A stretch of DNA of 8,928 nucleotides from Proteobacteria bacterium UBA4656 (GCA_002405525.1 DHLY01000058.1:1-8928); one strand, 5' to 3'; positions 1 to 6,028 are shown, counted from the stretch's first letter. A program made the numbers and translations. The notes: generated by a model not told the origin, from the letters alone.

Positions 1-84
1 CTGCGTCGCCGGCTCCTCCTCCCTCAGCAACGCCAGCACGTGCTCGACTCGCTTCTCAACGGGCGTCTCGCGCTTGCGTCCCAT
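1..84 (-). CDS. IS3-like transposase orfA, N-terminal fragment (runs off window)
   Basis: The minus strand from the ATG at 84 is open for 28 codons to the window edge and begins MGRKRETPVEKRVEHVLALL, followed by REEEPATQ. This is a basic, helical N-terminus like the helix-turn-helix OrfA subunit of IS3-type transposases, which binds the element ends. GGAG about 7 nt upstream of the ATG is a good ribosome binding site. A candidate terminal repeat lies 60 nt upstream, the usual distance for orfA in such elements. The rest of the protein, any programmed frameshift into orfB, and the other end of the element lie outside the window, so I cannot tell whether it is intact. Family assignment rests on a short stretch and could be another HTH transposase class. 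Confidence 0.55.
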   Translation of the reverse strand, partial: MGRKRETPVEKRVEHVLALLREEEPATQ

Positions 85-118
85 GGGCTTCTCCGCGATG
101 GATGACTGACATTCCATC

Positions 119-144
119 GGGTCCCGGTATCTCGGGGCAAGACA
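119..144 (-). repeat. candidate terminal inverted repeat of the IS3-like element
   Basis: Read on the minus strand from 144, the sequence starts TGTCTTGCCCCGAGATACCG, which resembles IS3-type ends (5'-TG, a GCCCC block, then a GA-rich block and GGAC). It lies just outside the transposase start at 84. The partner end is not in the window, so the boundary is inferred. Confidence 0.35.
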
Positions 145-289
145 GCCTGACCCGTTCTCGGCCACCTTTCTCTTTCTCCAGGCCGCTCTTCTCTCCGGCA
201 GCGCTGCGGCGGTAGATATTCACGGCAGCTACGCTTGACACACCAGGCTCCCTGAGGGGTCGCTCGAGCCTCCAGGTCGCGGATCGCGT

Positions 290-1048
290 CTACTTCGGCA
301 CGCTACCGACGTGCTGCGCAGGTTCGATGCGAAGCGCCGCCGCTGCTGCCCGCCCCGGGTTGAAGCCGTTCACCGCGTGCGCTGACGCGTAGCCGATCGA
401 CACGCCACAAATCAGCCGGTAGGGCGCCGGGATATCAAAGGCTTCGCGCACTGGTCCAGCCCAGGTGGCCAGAGCCCCCTGCGCACACGTGGCGAGGCCG
501 CGGGACTGCGCCGCCAGCATAAGCGTTTGCAGGTAAACACCGGCGTCGAGCACCGAAAACTCGCGCAGCCCCCTGTGCGCGAACAGGAACAGCGCGGTCG
601 GTGCGCCGAAGAACTCGAAGTTGCGACGCATCTGGAGGTCGCGCGCCGCCCTGTCGTGGTGCCCGATGCCCAGCAGATCGTAGAGGTCGCGACCGGTCTC
701 GCGGCGGCGCGGCTGAAGGTCGTTCGGGTAGGTGAACTGGGTGGCGAAGTCGCCATCCGGTAGCCCCTTCCGGGTGAGGAGCAGCTTGAACTTGGCCAGC
801 GCACCGCCATGCTGCGCTGCCATACCGCGGTCGAACAGACCACACAGCTCGGCGGCCAGCCGGTCGCGCAGCGCGCCGCTGGCTACCGCGATGCGGTAGG
901 GCTGCGTGTTGGACCAGCTCGGCGCCCATCTGGCGTCCTCGAGCACCGCGTCGAGCACCTCCTGCGGGATGGGCCGCGGCAGGAAGTCGCGCACGCTGCG
1001 CCGGCTGCGGATAAGCGCCGACAATGCGGCCGCTTCGGCCGTGCTCAA
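290..1048 (-). CDS. nitroreductase family protein (FMN-dependent)
   Basis: With the start chosen here the product is 252 residues, typical of a single-domain nitroreductase. RSRRSVRDF near residues 14-22 is the N-terminal FMN-phosphate-binding motif. WAPSWSNTQPYR near 41-52 and the late block LICGVSIGYASAHAVNGF are also characteristic. Family members are flavoproteins that use NAD(P)H to reduce nitro groups, quinones or enones; the substrate here cannot be read. Start choice: a TTG at 1048 overlaps the TGA of the upstream hydrolase (TTGA) and has GGAG 7 nt before it, which suggests translational coupling. A GTG at 1063 is an alternative without a convincing ribosome binding site. The frame stays open back to 1255, but that stretch overlaps the hydrolase and has no family similarity. 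It is the last gene of the TetR-hydrolase-nitroreductase operon. Confidence 0.85.
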   Translation of the reverse strand: MSTAEAAALSALIRSRRSVRDFLPRPIPQEVLDAVLEDARWAPSWSNTQPYRIAVASGALRDRLAAELCGLFDRGMAAQHGGALAKFKLLLTRKGLPDGDFATQFTYPNDLQPRRRETGRDLYDLLGIGHHDRAARDLQMRRNFEFFGAPTALFLFAHRGLREFSVLDAGVYLQTLMLAAQSRGLATCAQGALATWAGPVREAFDIPAPYRLICGVSIGYASAHAVNGFNPGRAAAAALRIEPAQHVGSVPK

Positions 1049-1956
1049 GAGCTTGCTCCGCACACCGCTGGCAAGCTCTCGTGCTCGCCAAACCAGTCCA
1101 GCACCCCACGCCACAAGGGCTCGGACTTGCGGCGAAAGTACCCCATGTGCCCGATCGGCCCCAGGCCGCGCTGCGCCGGATCTATGTCCACCGCCTGCCA
1201 GCGTGTGTTTCGGTAGCCGGCCATGAAGGCATCGCGCGAGGCTGGAGAAGCCCACAGGTCGTCCAGAGCGTTGGCTGCGACGATGGGCGTGGTGATGCGG
1301 TCGAAGCGCGCCGCGACGGCGTGCGTCATGGCCGGGTCGTCAAAGAAGTAGCGCGGATAGCGGCACCAGTGTTTCCAGTCGCGGTACACGCCGAGCGGCA
1401 GATCTTCACCGAAGCCCAGCCGGCTCCAGGCCAGGTAGCCGTTCCAGTGCACCAGCAAAGGGCCCACGATGCGCCACAAGAAGGCGACCTTCAGTCGCTC
1501 AGCGATCGGCATCCAGCCGTGCCAGCCCGCACCGGTGCCAAACGTGTAGAAGCGCGACACGCGCTCGGCGTTGGGCAACAGGCCGAAGGCGTGACCGCCA
1601 AACGAGTGGCCCACCATGAAAAGCGGCAGGCTCTCGTGCTCCATCGCGTCGATGGCGGCGGCCAGATCCTGGTGCGCCCAGTCCAGGTAGGCCATGCGGA
1701 ATCCCTTGAGCGAGGGCGGGCGGGACAGGCCGATGCCGCGGTAATCCAGCGTCAACGTGGTGTAGCCGTGCGCGCTGGCGAACTCGGCAAAGGCCTTGTA
1801 AAAGAGCTGCGGCACGCCCGTCGCGCCCGCGACGACAAGGTGGCCGCGCGCCGGGCCGCGGGCGGTGTATCGCAGCGCGACGATAGGGACCCCATCGTGC
1901 GGCTTCAGAATCAGGGTTTCGGCAGCAACCGCCGGGGATGCATTCGAGACAGTCAT
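1045..1956 (-). CDS. alpha/beta hydrolase (COG4757-like serine hydrolase)
   Basis: A 303-residue cytoplasmic alpha/beta-hydrolase with no signal peptide. The block VVAGATGVPQLFYKAFAEFA (41-60), the strand-turn LTLDYRGIGLS (68-78) and the nucleophile elbow GHSFGG with Ser118 are clear. Asp232 or Asp233 in ALDDLW and His270 in GPIGHMGYF complete a plausible catalytic triad. The pattern resembles COG4757 predicted hydrolases, whose substrates are mostly unknown (ester or thioester hydrolysis is the usual inference). I chose the ATG at 1956 because it lies 4 nt after the repressor's stop and the protein aligns with the family from there. The in-frame ATG at 2010 would overlap the repressor gene by about 50 nt and adds a non-conserved extension. 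AAGG within the end of the repressor gene may act as the ribosome binding site. The 3' end overlaps the nitroreductase start. Confidence 0.85.
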   Translation of the reverse strand: MTVSNASPAVAAETLILKPHDGVPIVALRYTARGPARGHLVVAGATGVPQLFYKAFAEFASAHGYTTLTLDYRGIGLSRPPSLKGFRMAYLDWAHQDLAAAIDAMEHESLPLFMVGHSFGGHAFGLLPNAERVSRFYTFGTGAGWHGWMPIAERLKVAFLWRIVGPLLVHWNGYLAWSRLGFGEDLPLGVYRDWKHWCRYPRYFFDDPAMTHAVAARFDRITTPIVAANALDDLWASPASRDAFMAGYRNTRWQAVDIDPAQRGLGPIGHMGYFRRKSEPLWRGVLDWFGEHESLPAVCGASS

Positions 1957-1960
1957 CGCT

Positions 1961-2575
1961 TCAAGCCTTCGGTGTGGTGCGCCCGTCCAGGGCCAGCCGC
2001 AAGAGGCCAACCAACGCCTCGGAGGTGTCGCGCATGGCCTGCACGTTTCCAGCCACCCGGGCCTGCACGAGTGCGCCCTCGTAGGCCGAGACGATCAGTG
2101 CAGCGGCGCCGCGCGCCTGCTCATGCGCAACACCGGCGCCGGCAAGCGCGTCGGCCAGTCGGGTGCGGATGGCGGCAAAGCCATCGGCCAACGCGGCGCG
2201 GATTGGCTCGTCATCGGGCGTGGACTCCAGCGCGATGGTGGCTAGCGGGCACCCGCTCGCAAAGCCGCTGCCGGCAAGCACCCGCTGAGCCTGGGCCATC
2301 CAGGCGCCTAGCGCGTCCGCCGGATCGCCGGTGCGCTGCAGTACCTTATCGAGATCGGCGCAGAGCTTCGCCACCACCGCCTCGATCGCACACACCGCGA
2401 GTTCGGCCTTGCCACCTGGAAAGTGGTGGTACAGCACGCCTTTCGGCGCCTGGGCCACTGTCAACAATTCGGTCAGGCCGACGCCGTGATAACCCCGCGT
2501 GCGCAGGGCATCGAGCATGGCTGCGATGAGGCGATCGCGCGTACCGGGGGTTGGGGTGGTGATGACTTTGATCAC
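1961..2575 (-). CDS. TetR-family repressor, LmrA/YxaF type
   Basis: A 204-residue TetR-family regulator. The N-terminal DNA-binding domain spans about 12-60, with recognition-helix region APKGVLYHHFPGGKAELA (43-60). HFPGGK and the block GCPLATIALE (108-117) mark the LmrA/YxaF subgroup, members of which repress detoxification and dioxygenase genes in Bacillus subtilis. The C-terminal half should be the ligand pocket and dimer interface. The start is a GTG at 2575 with no Shine-Dalgarno; a -10-like hexamer ends 6 nt before it, so a leaderless mRNA is likely. A palindromic operator lies in its promoter, which fits autorepression of the whole operon (repressor first, then hydrolase and nitroreductase). 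The inducing ligand is unknown. A GTG rather than ATG start is the only unusual point. Confidence 0.88.
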   Translation of the reverse strand: MIKVITTPTPGTRDRLIAAMLDALRTRGYHGVGLTELLTVAQAPKGVLYHHFPGGKAELAVCAIEAVVAKLCADLDKVLQRTGDPADALGAWMAQAQRVLAGSGFASGCPLATIALESTPDDEPIRAALADGFAAIRTRLADALAGAGVAHEQARGAAALIVSAYEGALVQARVAGNVQAMRDTSEALVGLLRLALDGRTTPKA

Positions 2576-2581
2576 AACAGC

Positions 2582-2610
2582 AGTCTATAGACCGGTCGGT
2601 CTAACATCAA
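2582..2610 (-). promoter_or_regulatory. promoter of the tetR-hydrolase-nitroreductase operon
   Basis: On the minus strand, TTGATG (2605-2610) is the candidate -35 and TAGACT (2582-2587) the candidate -10, separated by exactly 17 nt. The predicted transcription start, about 7 nt past the -10, falls on the G of the GTG start codon at 2575, which agrees with the absence of a ribosome binding site. Confidence 0.55.
2588..2603. promoter_or_regulatory. TetR-type operator palindrome
   Basis: TAGACCG-GT-CGGTCTA has perfect 7-bp arms and fills the spacer between the -35 and -10, the position where a bound repressor blocks RNA polymerase. From memory, TAGACC with a TC-containing centre resembles the boxes described for LmrA/YxaF of B. 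subtilis, which fits the repressor encoded next to it. A further GTCTA half-site at 2583-2587 makes a second palindrome, GTCTATAGAC (2583-2592), sharing one half-site, so two dimers might bind. Confidence 0.65.
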
Positions 2611-2644
2611 TCGACTGCTGCTCGTGGCCGTAGTGCCTGTTCAA

Positions 2645-2660
2645 CTCTGGACGTCCAGAG
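2645..2660. repeat. perfect 16-bp palindrome of unknown role
   Basis: CTCTGGAC directly followed by its reverse complement GTCCAGAG. It lies between the operon promoter and the left end of the IS21-type element, 11 nt outside that end. It has no loop and no T tract, so it looks more like a protein-binding site than a terminator. No gene uses it in an obvious way. Confidence 0.6.
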
Positions 2661-2671
2661 ATGTGAAGAAG

Positions 2672-2697
2672 TGTTGCCGCTCGCCCATGAATGACCA
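2672..2697 (+). repeat. IS21-type terminal inverted repeat, istB side
   Basis: Starts TGTTGCCGCTCGCCCATGA. It matches the istA-side end at 21 of 26 positions by my alignment. A further subterminal repeat follows at 2701-2726. Confidence 0.7.
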
Positions 2698-2700
2698 CCC

Positions 2701-2726
2701 GTGCGAGTCCAAAACTGACCCAGGGT
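2701..2726 (-). repeat. IS21-type subterminal repeat, istB side
   Basis: Read on the minus strand it begins ACCCTGGGTCAGTTTTGG. It is an imperfect inverted partner of 3891-3915, sharing the ACCCTGG block and about 20 of 26 positions with one gap. IS21-family ends usually carry several such transposase-binding copies. Confidence 0.6.
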
Positions 2727-2800
2727 GGGAGCCGGGATCATCCCCTCCCGGCGGGGCGCTTGGGTAGGGCTCGGTCGGAGATGGGGCACGTCCTTGTGGT

Positions 2801-3259
2801 CAGCTGCGGGCTGGGGTTCGCGGCGCGACTGCTCGCGTGATTTGATCCGTGCCTTGCTTGATCCAGCGCCGTGCCGGAACCGGAACGAGTCGTTGCCGGT
2901 CTCCACGATGTGGCTGTGGCGGGTCAGGCGGTCGAGCTGGACGGTGGTCGCTTCGGGTCCACGACCGCCGATGCCCACTCGGCGAACACCGTGTTGTTGA
3001 TGATGACCGTGCTGGTGCGCTCGCAGAGCTTGGACAGCACGTGGCGCAGCAGGGCGCCGCGTGCCTGGGAGAACGGCAGATAGCCGAGTTCGTCCAGCAC
3101 CCGCAGGTCGACGTACTGCAGCGGGTGAGCGATGCGGCCGGCCTTCTCGGCTTCGACCGCGTTGACCAGTTCGATGGTGGAGTGGAAGCGCACGCGCTTG
3201 CCGTGGGCGGTGATGCGGGCCACGCTGAGCGCGATAACCAGACGGGTGTTGTCGGCGAG
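2801..3259 (-). pseudogene. istB: istB remnant (IS21 helper ATPase), N-terminus lost and frameshifted
   Basis: IstB is the AAA+ ATPase that assists the IstA transposase in target selection. Here similarity begins at LADNTRLVIALSVARITAHG, where an intact protein would read GTGKTHL, so the Walker A lysine and the roughly 100 residues before it are gone. The frame continues through VRFHSTIELVNAVEAEKAG, LDELGYLPFSQ (Walker B region) and FAEWASAV. About 2949-2950 the reading frame changes by what looks like a one-base loss. The next frame resumes with TTVQLDRLTRHSHIVETGND and SFRFRHGAG. No clear original stop remains, since the last frame runs on to 2607 through the element's end; the 2801 boundary given here is where similarity fades. 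It follows directly on the istA C-terminal remnant. Confidence 0.8.
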
Positions 3260-3842
3260 CCGGCGGCAAGCACCAGGTCGACCGCCACCTGCACCGCTCC
3301 CAGCCCGAACCGCGGCACCGCGCCCAGCACCTGCGCCATCACCCGGTCGCCGCCCGGCCGGCGCACAGCTGCAGGTGCGTCAACTGCACCCGCAGCCACA
3401 CTCCCCGGATCACGATCCCTTCCTCGCCCCCCTCGAACTGGAACGCCTCGCCCCTGGCGAACGCCAGCGGCACGAAAGCCGCGCGCATCCCGTCCGCTGC
3501 TTGCGTCTACCGCCGCCAGCCCCGCGCGAACCGCGTTACCCGGCTGTAGCTGCCCGTGTAGCCCCGCTCGTGCAGCAGGGCATGCGGCCGCTTCATCGTG
3601 CGCCGATCGCCGCGCCCGCGCAGCGCGTCGGCCGCCAGCGCCTGTCGCAGCCACTCCTCATGCGCGTCCAGTTTCGTCTGCACCCGGCCCCGCCGGCAGG
3701 CCATCGGCGTGCGCGGCGGCTCGCGCAGCAACGCCTTGACCGTGTTGCGCGACAAACTCGTCCGCCGCACGATCTCGCTGATGCCCAAACCGTCCCGCAA
3801 CAGCAGCCGCCGGACCCTCGCGTACATCGCCATGGTGTGCAT
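3260..3842 (-). pseudogene. istA: istA remnant (IS21 transposase), nonsense codon plus large internal deletion
   Basis: Starts at the ATG at 3842 with GGGGA 5-6 nt upstream. The first 111 codons encode the IS21 IstA helix-turn-helix region (MYARVRRLLLRDGLGISEIV, then RRTSLSRNTVKALL) and YTGSYSRVTRFARGWRR. A TAG at 3507-3509 interrupts the frame, which then continues in register with AAFVPLAFARGEAFQFEGGE and EGIVIRGVWLRVQLTHLQLC. Intact relatives read FQFDWSEE here, so the first catalytic Asp of the DDE triad is Glu. Near 3345-3365 the sequence jumps, in another frame, to the family's C-terminal block GGDRVMAQVLGAVPRFGLGA followed by VQVAVDLVLAAG. About 280 residues, including the other catalytic positions, are missing. 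The product cannot be an active transposase. Confidence 0.8.
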
Positions 3843-3890
3843 CTCGTTCCCCGCCGCCGGCCAAAACCGTCAGCAGGTTAGGGGGCAGGC

Positions 3891-3915
3891 ACCCTGGTCA
3901 ATCTTCGGCATGCAT
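3891..3915 (+). repeat. IS21-type subterminal repeat, istA side
   Basis: Begins ACCCTGGTCAATCTTCGG on the plus strand, reading outward. It is the imperfect inverted partner of 2701-2726. Confidence 0.6.
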
Positions 3916-3925
3916 CTCGCGGAAG

Positions 3926-3951
3926 TTGTCAATCATCAGCGAGCGCCAACA
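3926..3951 (-). repeat. IS21-type terminal inverted repeat, istA side
   Basis: Read on the minus strand from 3951 it starts TGTTGGCGCTCGCTGATGA and pairs with 2672-2697 (21 of 26 positions). The istA start codon lies about 109 nt inside this end, a normal leader length for IS21 elements. Confidence 0.7.
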
Positions 3952-4137
3952 GGCTTGTCGACACCGCACGCGGCAGCCGTCAGATTCCAATCCGGAAACG
4001 GACTGAGGACGGGCCAGCGGCCACATCGCTGCGCGGAAACGCGCGCAGGACTCCGCAACTCCCCGGTGCCGATTCCGCGGCCGGCAAGCGCGCCCCATCC
4101 CGCCATTCCGCGCTAGGGCGCGCCGGCCGCTTCCGTT
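3952..4137. other. intergenic stretch between the IS21 remnant and the antiporter gene
   Basis: I find no supportable gene. A perfect hairpin at 4029-4048 (CTGCGCG, loop GAAACG, CGCGCAG) lies downstream of the antiporter stop in its direction of transcription, and a smaller stem (CGCGC-CCTA-GCGCG on the minus strand) lies close to the stop. Neither is followed by a T tract on the minus strand, so neither is a convincing intrinsic terminator. With the part of the IS remnant beyond istA this makes about 295 nt without a gene. Confidence 0.5.
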
Positions 4138-5865
4138 TCAGCCCATCCGGCGCTCACGCTCGGCGTCGATCACTGCGCTTGCAACTGCGACCGGGAATTC
4201 GAGGCGCACCAGTACGTGCTGTGCAAGCTGCAGCCCGGTCTCGAGCGTCTCGGGGATGACCAGCGTGGCGCCGGCCGCGCGCAGCTCGGCGGCGTGCGCC
4301 TCGTCGCGCGAGCGCACCAGCACAGGAACACCCGGCGCGGCGTCGCGGACCGCGCGCACGGCAGCCAGCGCGGCCGCCGGTGAATCCATGGTCATCACCA
4401 CCGCCAGCGCGCGATCGAGCCGCAGCCGCCGCAGCATTTCGCCGCGCGAAGCGTCACCGTAGTACACGGGCTGCCCCGCGCGATGGAACTGCGCCGCGAC
4501 CTGGGCCTGGCTGTCGAGTGCGAGCCAAGGCACCTGCTGCCGATCGAGGACTTGCGATATCAACTGCCCCACCCGCCCGAAGCCCGTCACCACGACGTGC
4601 CCATCCAGTTCCGGCGCGTCCTGCACCCCCTTGAGCCCAGCCGGCGCATCAATCGGATCGAGCCGTGCCGACAGCAGCGTGCCGATCCGGTCGAGCGCCG
4701 GGGTGACGAGCAACGTGAGCCAGACGACCGCGAGCACGATCGGTCCCGTGGCTCCGGCGAGTACGCCGGCTGCGGTCGCCGCCCCGACCACGATGAAAGC
4801 GAACTCACCGCCCTGCGACAGCAGCAAGCCCCCATGAAGGGCCTGCCCGCGCGGCAATCCGCCTGCGCGCAGCACGAACGCGGCCACCCCAGCCTTGACC
4901 GCAAGCAACCCGGTCGCACCGGCGAAGATCGTCGCTCCGTGGGCACCGAACGTCGTGACCACGTCGATCCCCATGCCGATCGAAAGGAAAAAGATGCCCA
5001 TCAGCAGGCCCTTGAACGGATCGATGGTCACTTCCACTTCGTGCCGGAACTCGGTTTCAGACAGCAGCAATCCGGCGAGGAAGGCCCCGAGCGCCATCGA
5101 CAGACCCGCCGCCCAGGTCAGCGCGCCGATGCCCAGCGTGGAGAGCAGGGTCAGCGCCATGAACACCTCGGGCTGGCGCGGGGCAACCAGGGTGCGGAAC
5201 AGCGGGCGTATCACGCGCCGACCCAGGAGGTAGATGATACCGATCGCAACGACGGCCTTGAGGGTGGCCGCGCCGACCAAAGCGCTTACGCCACCGGGTG
5301 CGTCGCCGGCCAGCACGCCGACCAGGATCAGCAGCGGCACGACCGCGAGATCCTGCAGCAGCAGCACGGCAAACGTCGCGCGACCTAACGGCGAGGCGAT
5401 CGCGAGTCGGTCGCCGAGCAACTGCACCACCAGCGCGGTCGACGACAACGCCAGCACCAGGCCCAACAGCACGGCCGCCGCGGCCGGCTGACCGAGCCAG
5501 GCCGCGGCGACGCCGATCACAGCCGCGCTCAAAAGCACTTGCGCGCTGCCCACGCCGAATACCCAGCGGCGCAGCGCCCACAGTCGCTCGAACGACAATT
5601 CCAGACCGATCCGGAACAGCAGGAACACGACGCCGAGCTCGGCAAGCGCCTGCGCGCCCTCGAGGCGTGGGATGGTCACCCACGACAGCCACGACCATTC
5701 GGAGGCGAGTCGGCCGAGTCCGAACGGCCCGAGCATTGCGCCGGCGAACAGGAAGCCCAGCACCTGGTTAAGCCGCAGTCGCTGCAGCAGCGGGATCAGC
5801 ACCCCGGCCAGGACGAGGAACAGCAGGACTTCGCGCAGGTAGGGCAATCCGGCGTGGGATTCCAT
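4138..5865 (-). CDS. CPA2 monovalent cation:proton antiporter with RCK (TrkA-N) domain, KefB/YbaL-like
   Basis: A 575-residue inner-membrane protein. Residues about 8-400 contain a dozen or so hydrophobic segments of the Na+/H+ exchanger fold, with GFLFAGAMLGP (37-47), LFRIGLELSF (83-92), ALSSTALVVQLL (139-150) and QDLAVVPLL, whose Asp172 is the expected ion-coupling residue. Residues about 421-540 form a cytosolic nucleotide-binding RCK domain with GFGRVG (428-433), the ribose-binding Asp451 and YGDASR (469-474). Such proteins exchange K+ or Na+ for H+, gated by NAD(H) or related ligands; the ion cannot be read from sequence. The tail after the RCK domain is short compared with KefB. I chose the ATG at 5865, with GGAA 8 nt upstream and MESHAGLPYLREVLLFLVLA at the family's usual start. 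The frame is open to 5964, but that would run through the tRNA terminator. No strong promoter is evident in the 44 nt between this start and the T tract of that terminator. Confidence 0.88.
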   Translation of the reverse strand: MESHAGLPYLREVLLFLVLAGVLIPLLQRLRLNQVLGFLFAGAMLGPFGLGRLASEWSWLSWVTIPRLEGAQALAELGVVFLLFRIGLELSFERLWALRRWVFGVGSAQVLLSAAVIGVAAAWLGQPAAAAVLLGLVLALSSTALVVQLLGDRLAIASPLGRATFAVLLLQDLAVVPLLILVGVLAGDAPGGVSALVGAATLKAVVAIGIIYLLGRRVIRPLFRTLVAPRQPEVFMALTLLSTLGIGALTWAAGLSMALGAFLAGLLLSETEFRHEVEVTIDPFKGLLMGIFFLSIGMGIDVVTTFGAHGATIFAGATGLLAVKAGVAAFVLRAGGLPRGQALHGGLLLSQGGEFAFIVVGAATAAGVLAGATGPIVLAVVWLTLLVTPALDRIGTLLSARLDPIDAPAGLKGVQDAPELDGHVVVTGFGRVGQLISQVLDRQQVPWLALDSQAQVAAQFHRAGQPVYYGDASRGEMLRRLRLDRALAVVMTMDSPAAALAAVRAVRDAAPGVPVLVRSRDEAHAAELRAAGATLVIPETLETGLQLAQHVLVRLEFPVAVASAVIDAERERRMG

Positions 5866-5909
5866 GGATCGTTCCGCGACGTTGCGCACATTGTCGCGGA
5901 TCGGGCCAC

Positions 5910-5946
5910 AAAAACGCGACGGGCCCGCATGGCGGGCCCGTCGCGT
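5910..5946 (-). terminator. intrinsic terminator of the tRNA-Ala/tRNA-Glu operon
   Basis: The arms CGCGACGGGCCCGC (5915-5928) and GCGGGCCCGTCGCG (5932-5945) are perfectly complementary over 14 bp with a 3-nt loop; A5914-T5946 adds one more pair. On the minus strand the stem is followed by TTTTT and then TGTGG. It begins 7 nt after the CCA end of tRNA-Glu, so it should end the tRNA transcript and insulate the antiporter gene. Confidence 0.92.
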
Positions 5947-5952
5947 CGCAGT

Positions 5953-6028
5953 TGGCGTCCCCACGGGGATTCGAACCCCGGTCGCCTCCGTGAAAGGGAG
6001 GTGTCCTAGGCCTCTAGACGATGGGGAC
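5953..6028 (-). tRNA. tRNA-Glu(TTC)
   Basis: 76 nt with a CCA end encoded in the DNA. The acceptor stem pairs GTCCCCA with TGGGGAC, the anticodon arm is CCTCC-CTTTCAC-GGAGG with anticodon TTC, and the T arm is CGGGG-TTCGAAT-CCCCG. The sequence is very close to Escherichia coli tRNA-Glu. It is the second gene of a two-tRNA transcript, 11 nt after tRNA-Ala. Confidence 0.97.

Larger units (their letters stand above)
2672..3951 (-). mobile_element. degenerate, internally deleted IS21-family element (about 1.28 kb)
   Basis: Both ends are recognisable: TGTTGCCGCTCGCCCATGA begins at 2672 and TGTTGGCGCTCGCTGATGA is read inward on the minus strand from 3951. A second pair of inverted copies (2701-2726 and 3891-3915) lies just inside, matching the multiple transposase-binding repeats of IS21 ends. 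Between them are remnants of istA and istB in the standard order on the minus strand. An intact IS21-type element is about 2-2.5 kb, so roughly half is missing. I see no matching target-site duplication in the bases flanking 2672 and 3951. The element cannot encode its own transposition, but its ends might still be acted on in trans. Confidence 0.8.

Noticed and set aside
56..241. Short minus-strand frame upstream of the IS3-like orfA
   Set aside because: It runs out of phase through the candidate IS end and the orfA start and has no recognisable similarity.
1024..2529. Open frame of 501 codons on the plus strand opposite the TetR operon
   Set aside because: It is antisense to three well-supported genes, with a low-complexity Arg/Pro/Ala-rich translation and no ribosome binding site.
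4029..4048. Hairpin after the antiporter gene as an intrinsic terminator
   Set aside because: The stem is perfect, but no T tract follows on the transcribed strand and it is about 90 nt beyond the stop, so I list it only as part of the intergenic stretch.
3898..4098. Minus-strand frame of 66 codons between the IS21 remnant and the antiporter gene
   Set aside because: It ends inside the IS terminal and subterminal repeats, has no clear ribosome binding site and no similarity that I recognise.
4483..5388. Plus-strand frame of 301 codons opposite the antiporter gene
   Set aside because: Composition (Gln, Arg, His, Asp) is that of the reverse strand of a membrane-protein gene; no domain is visible.
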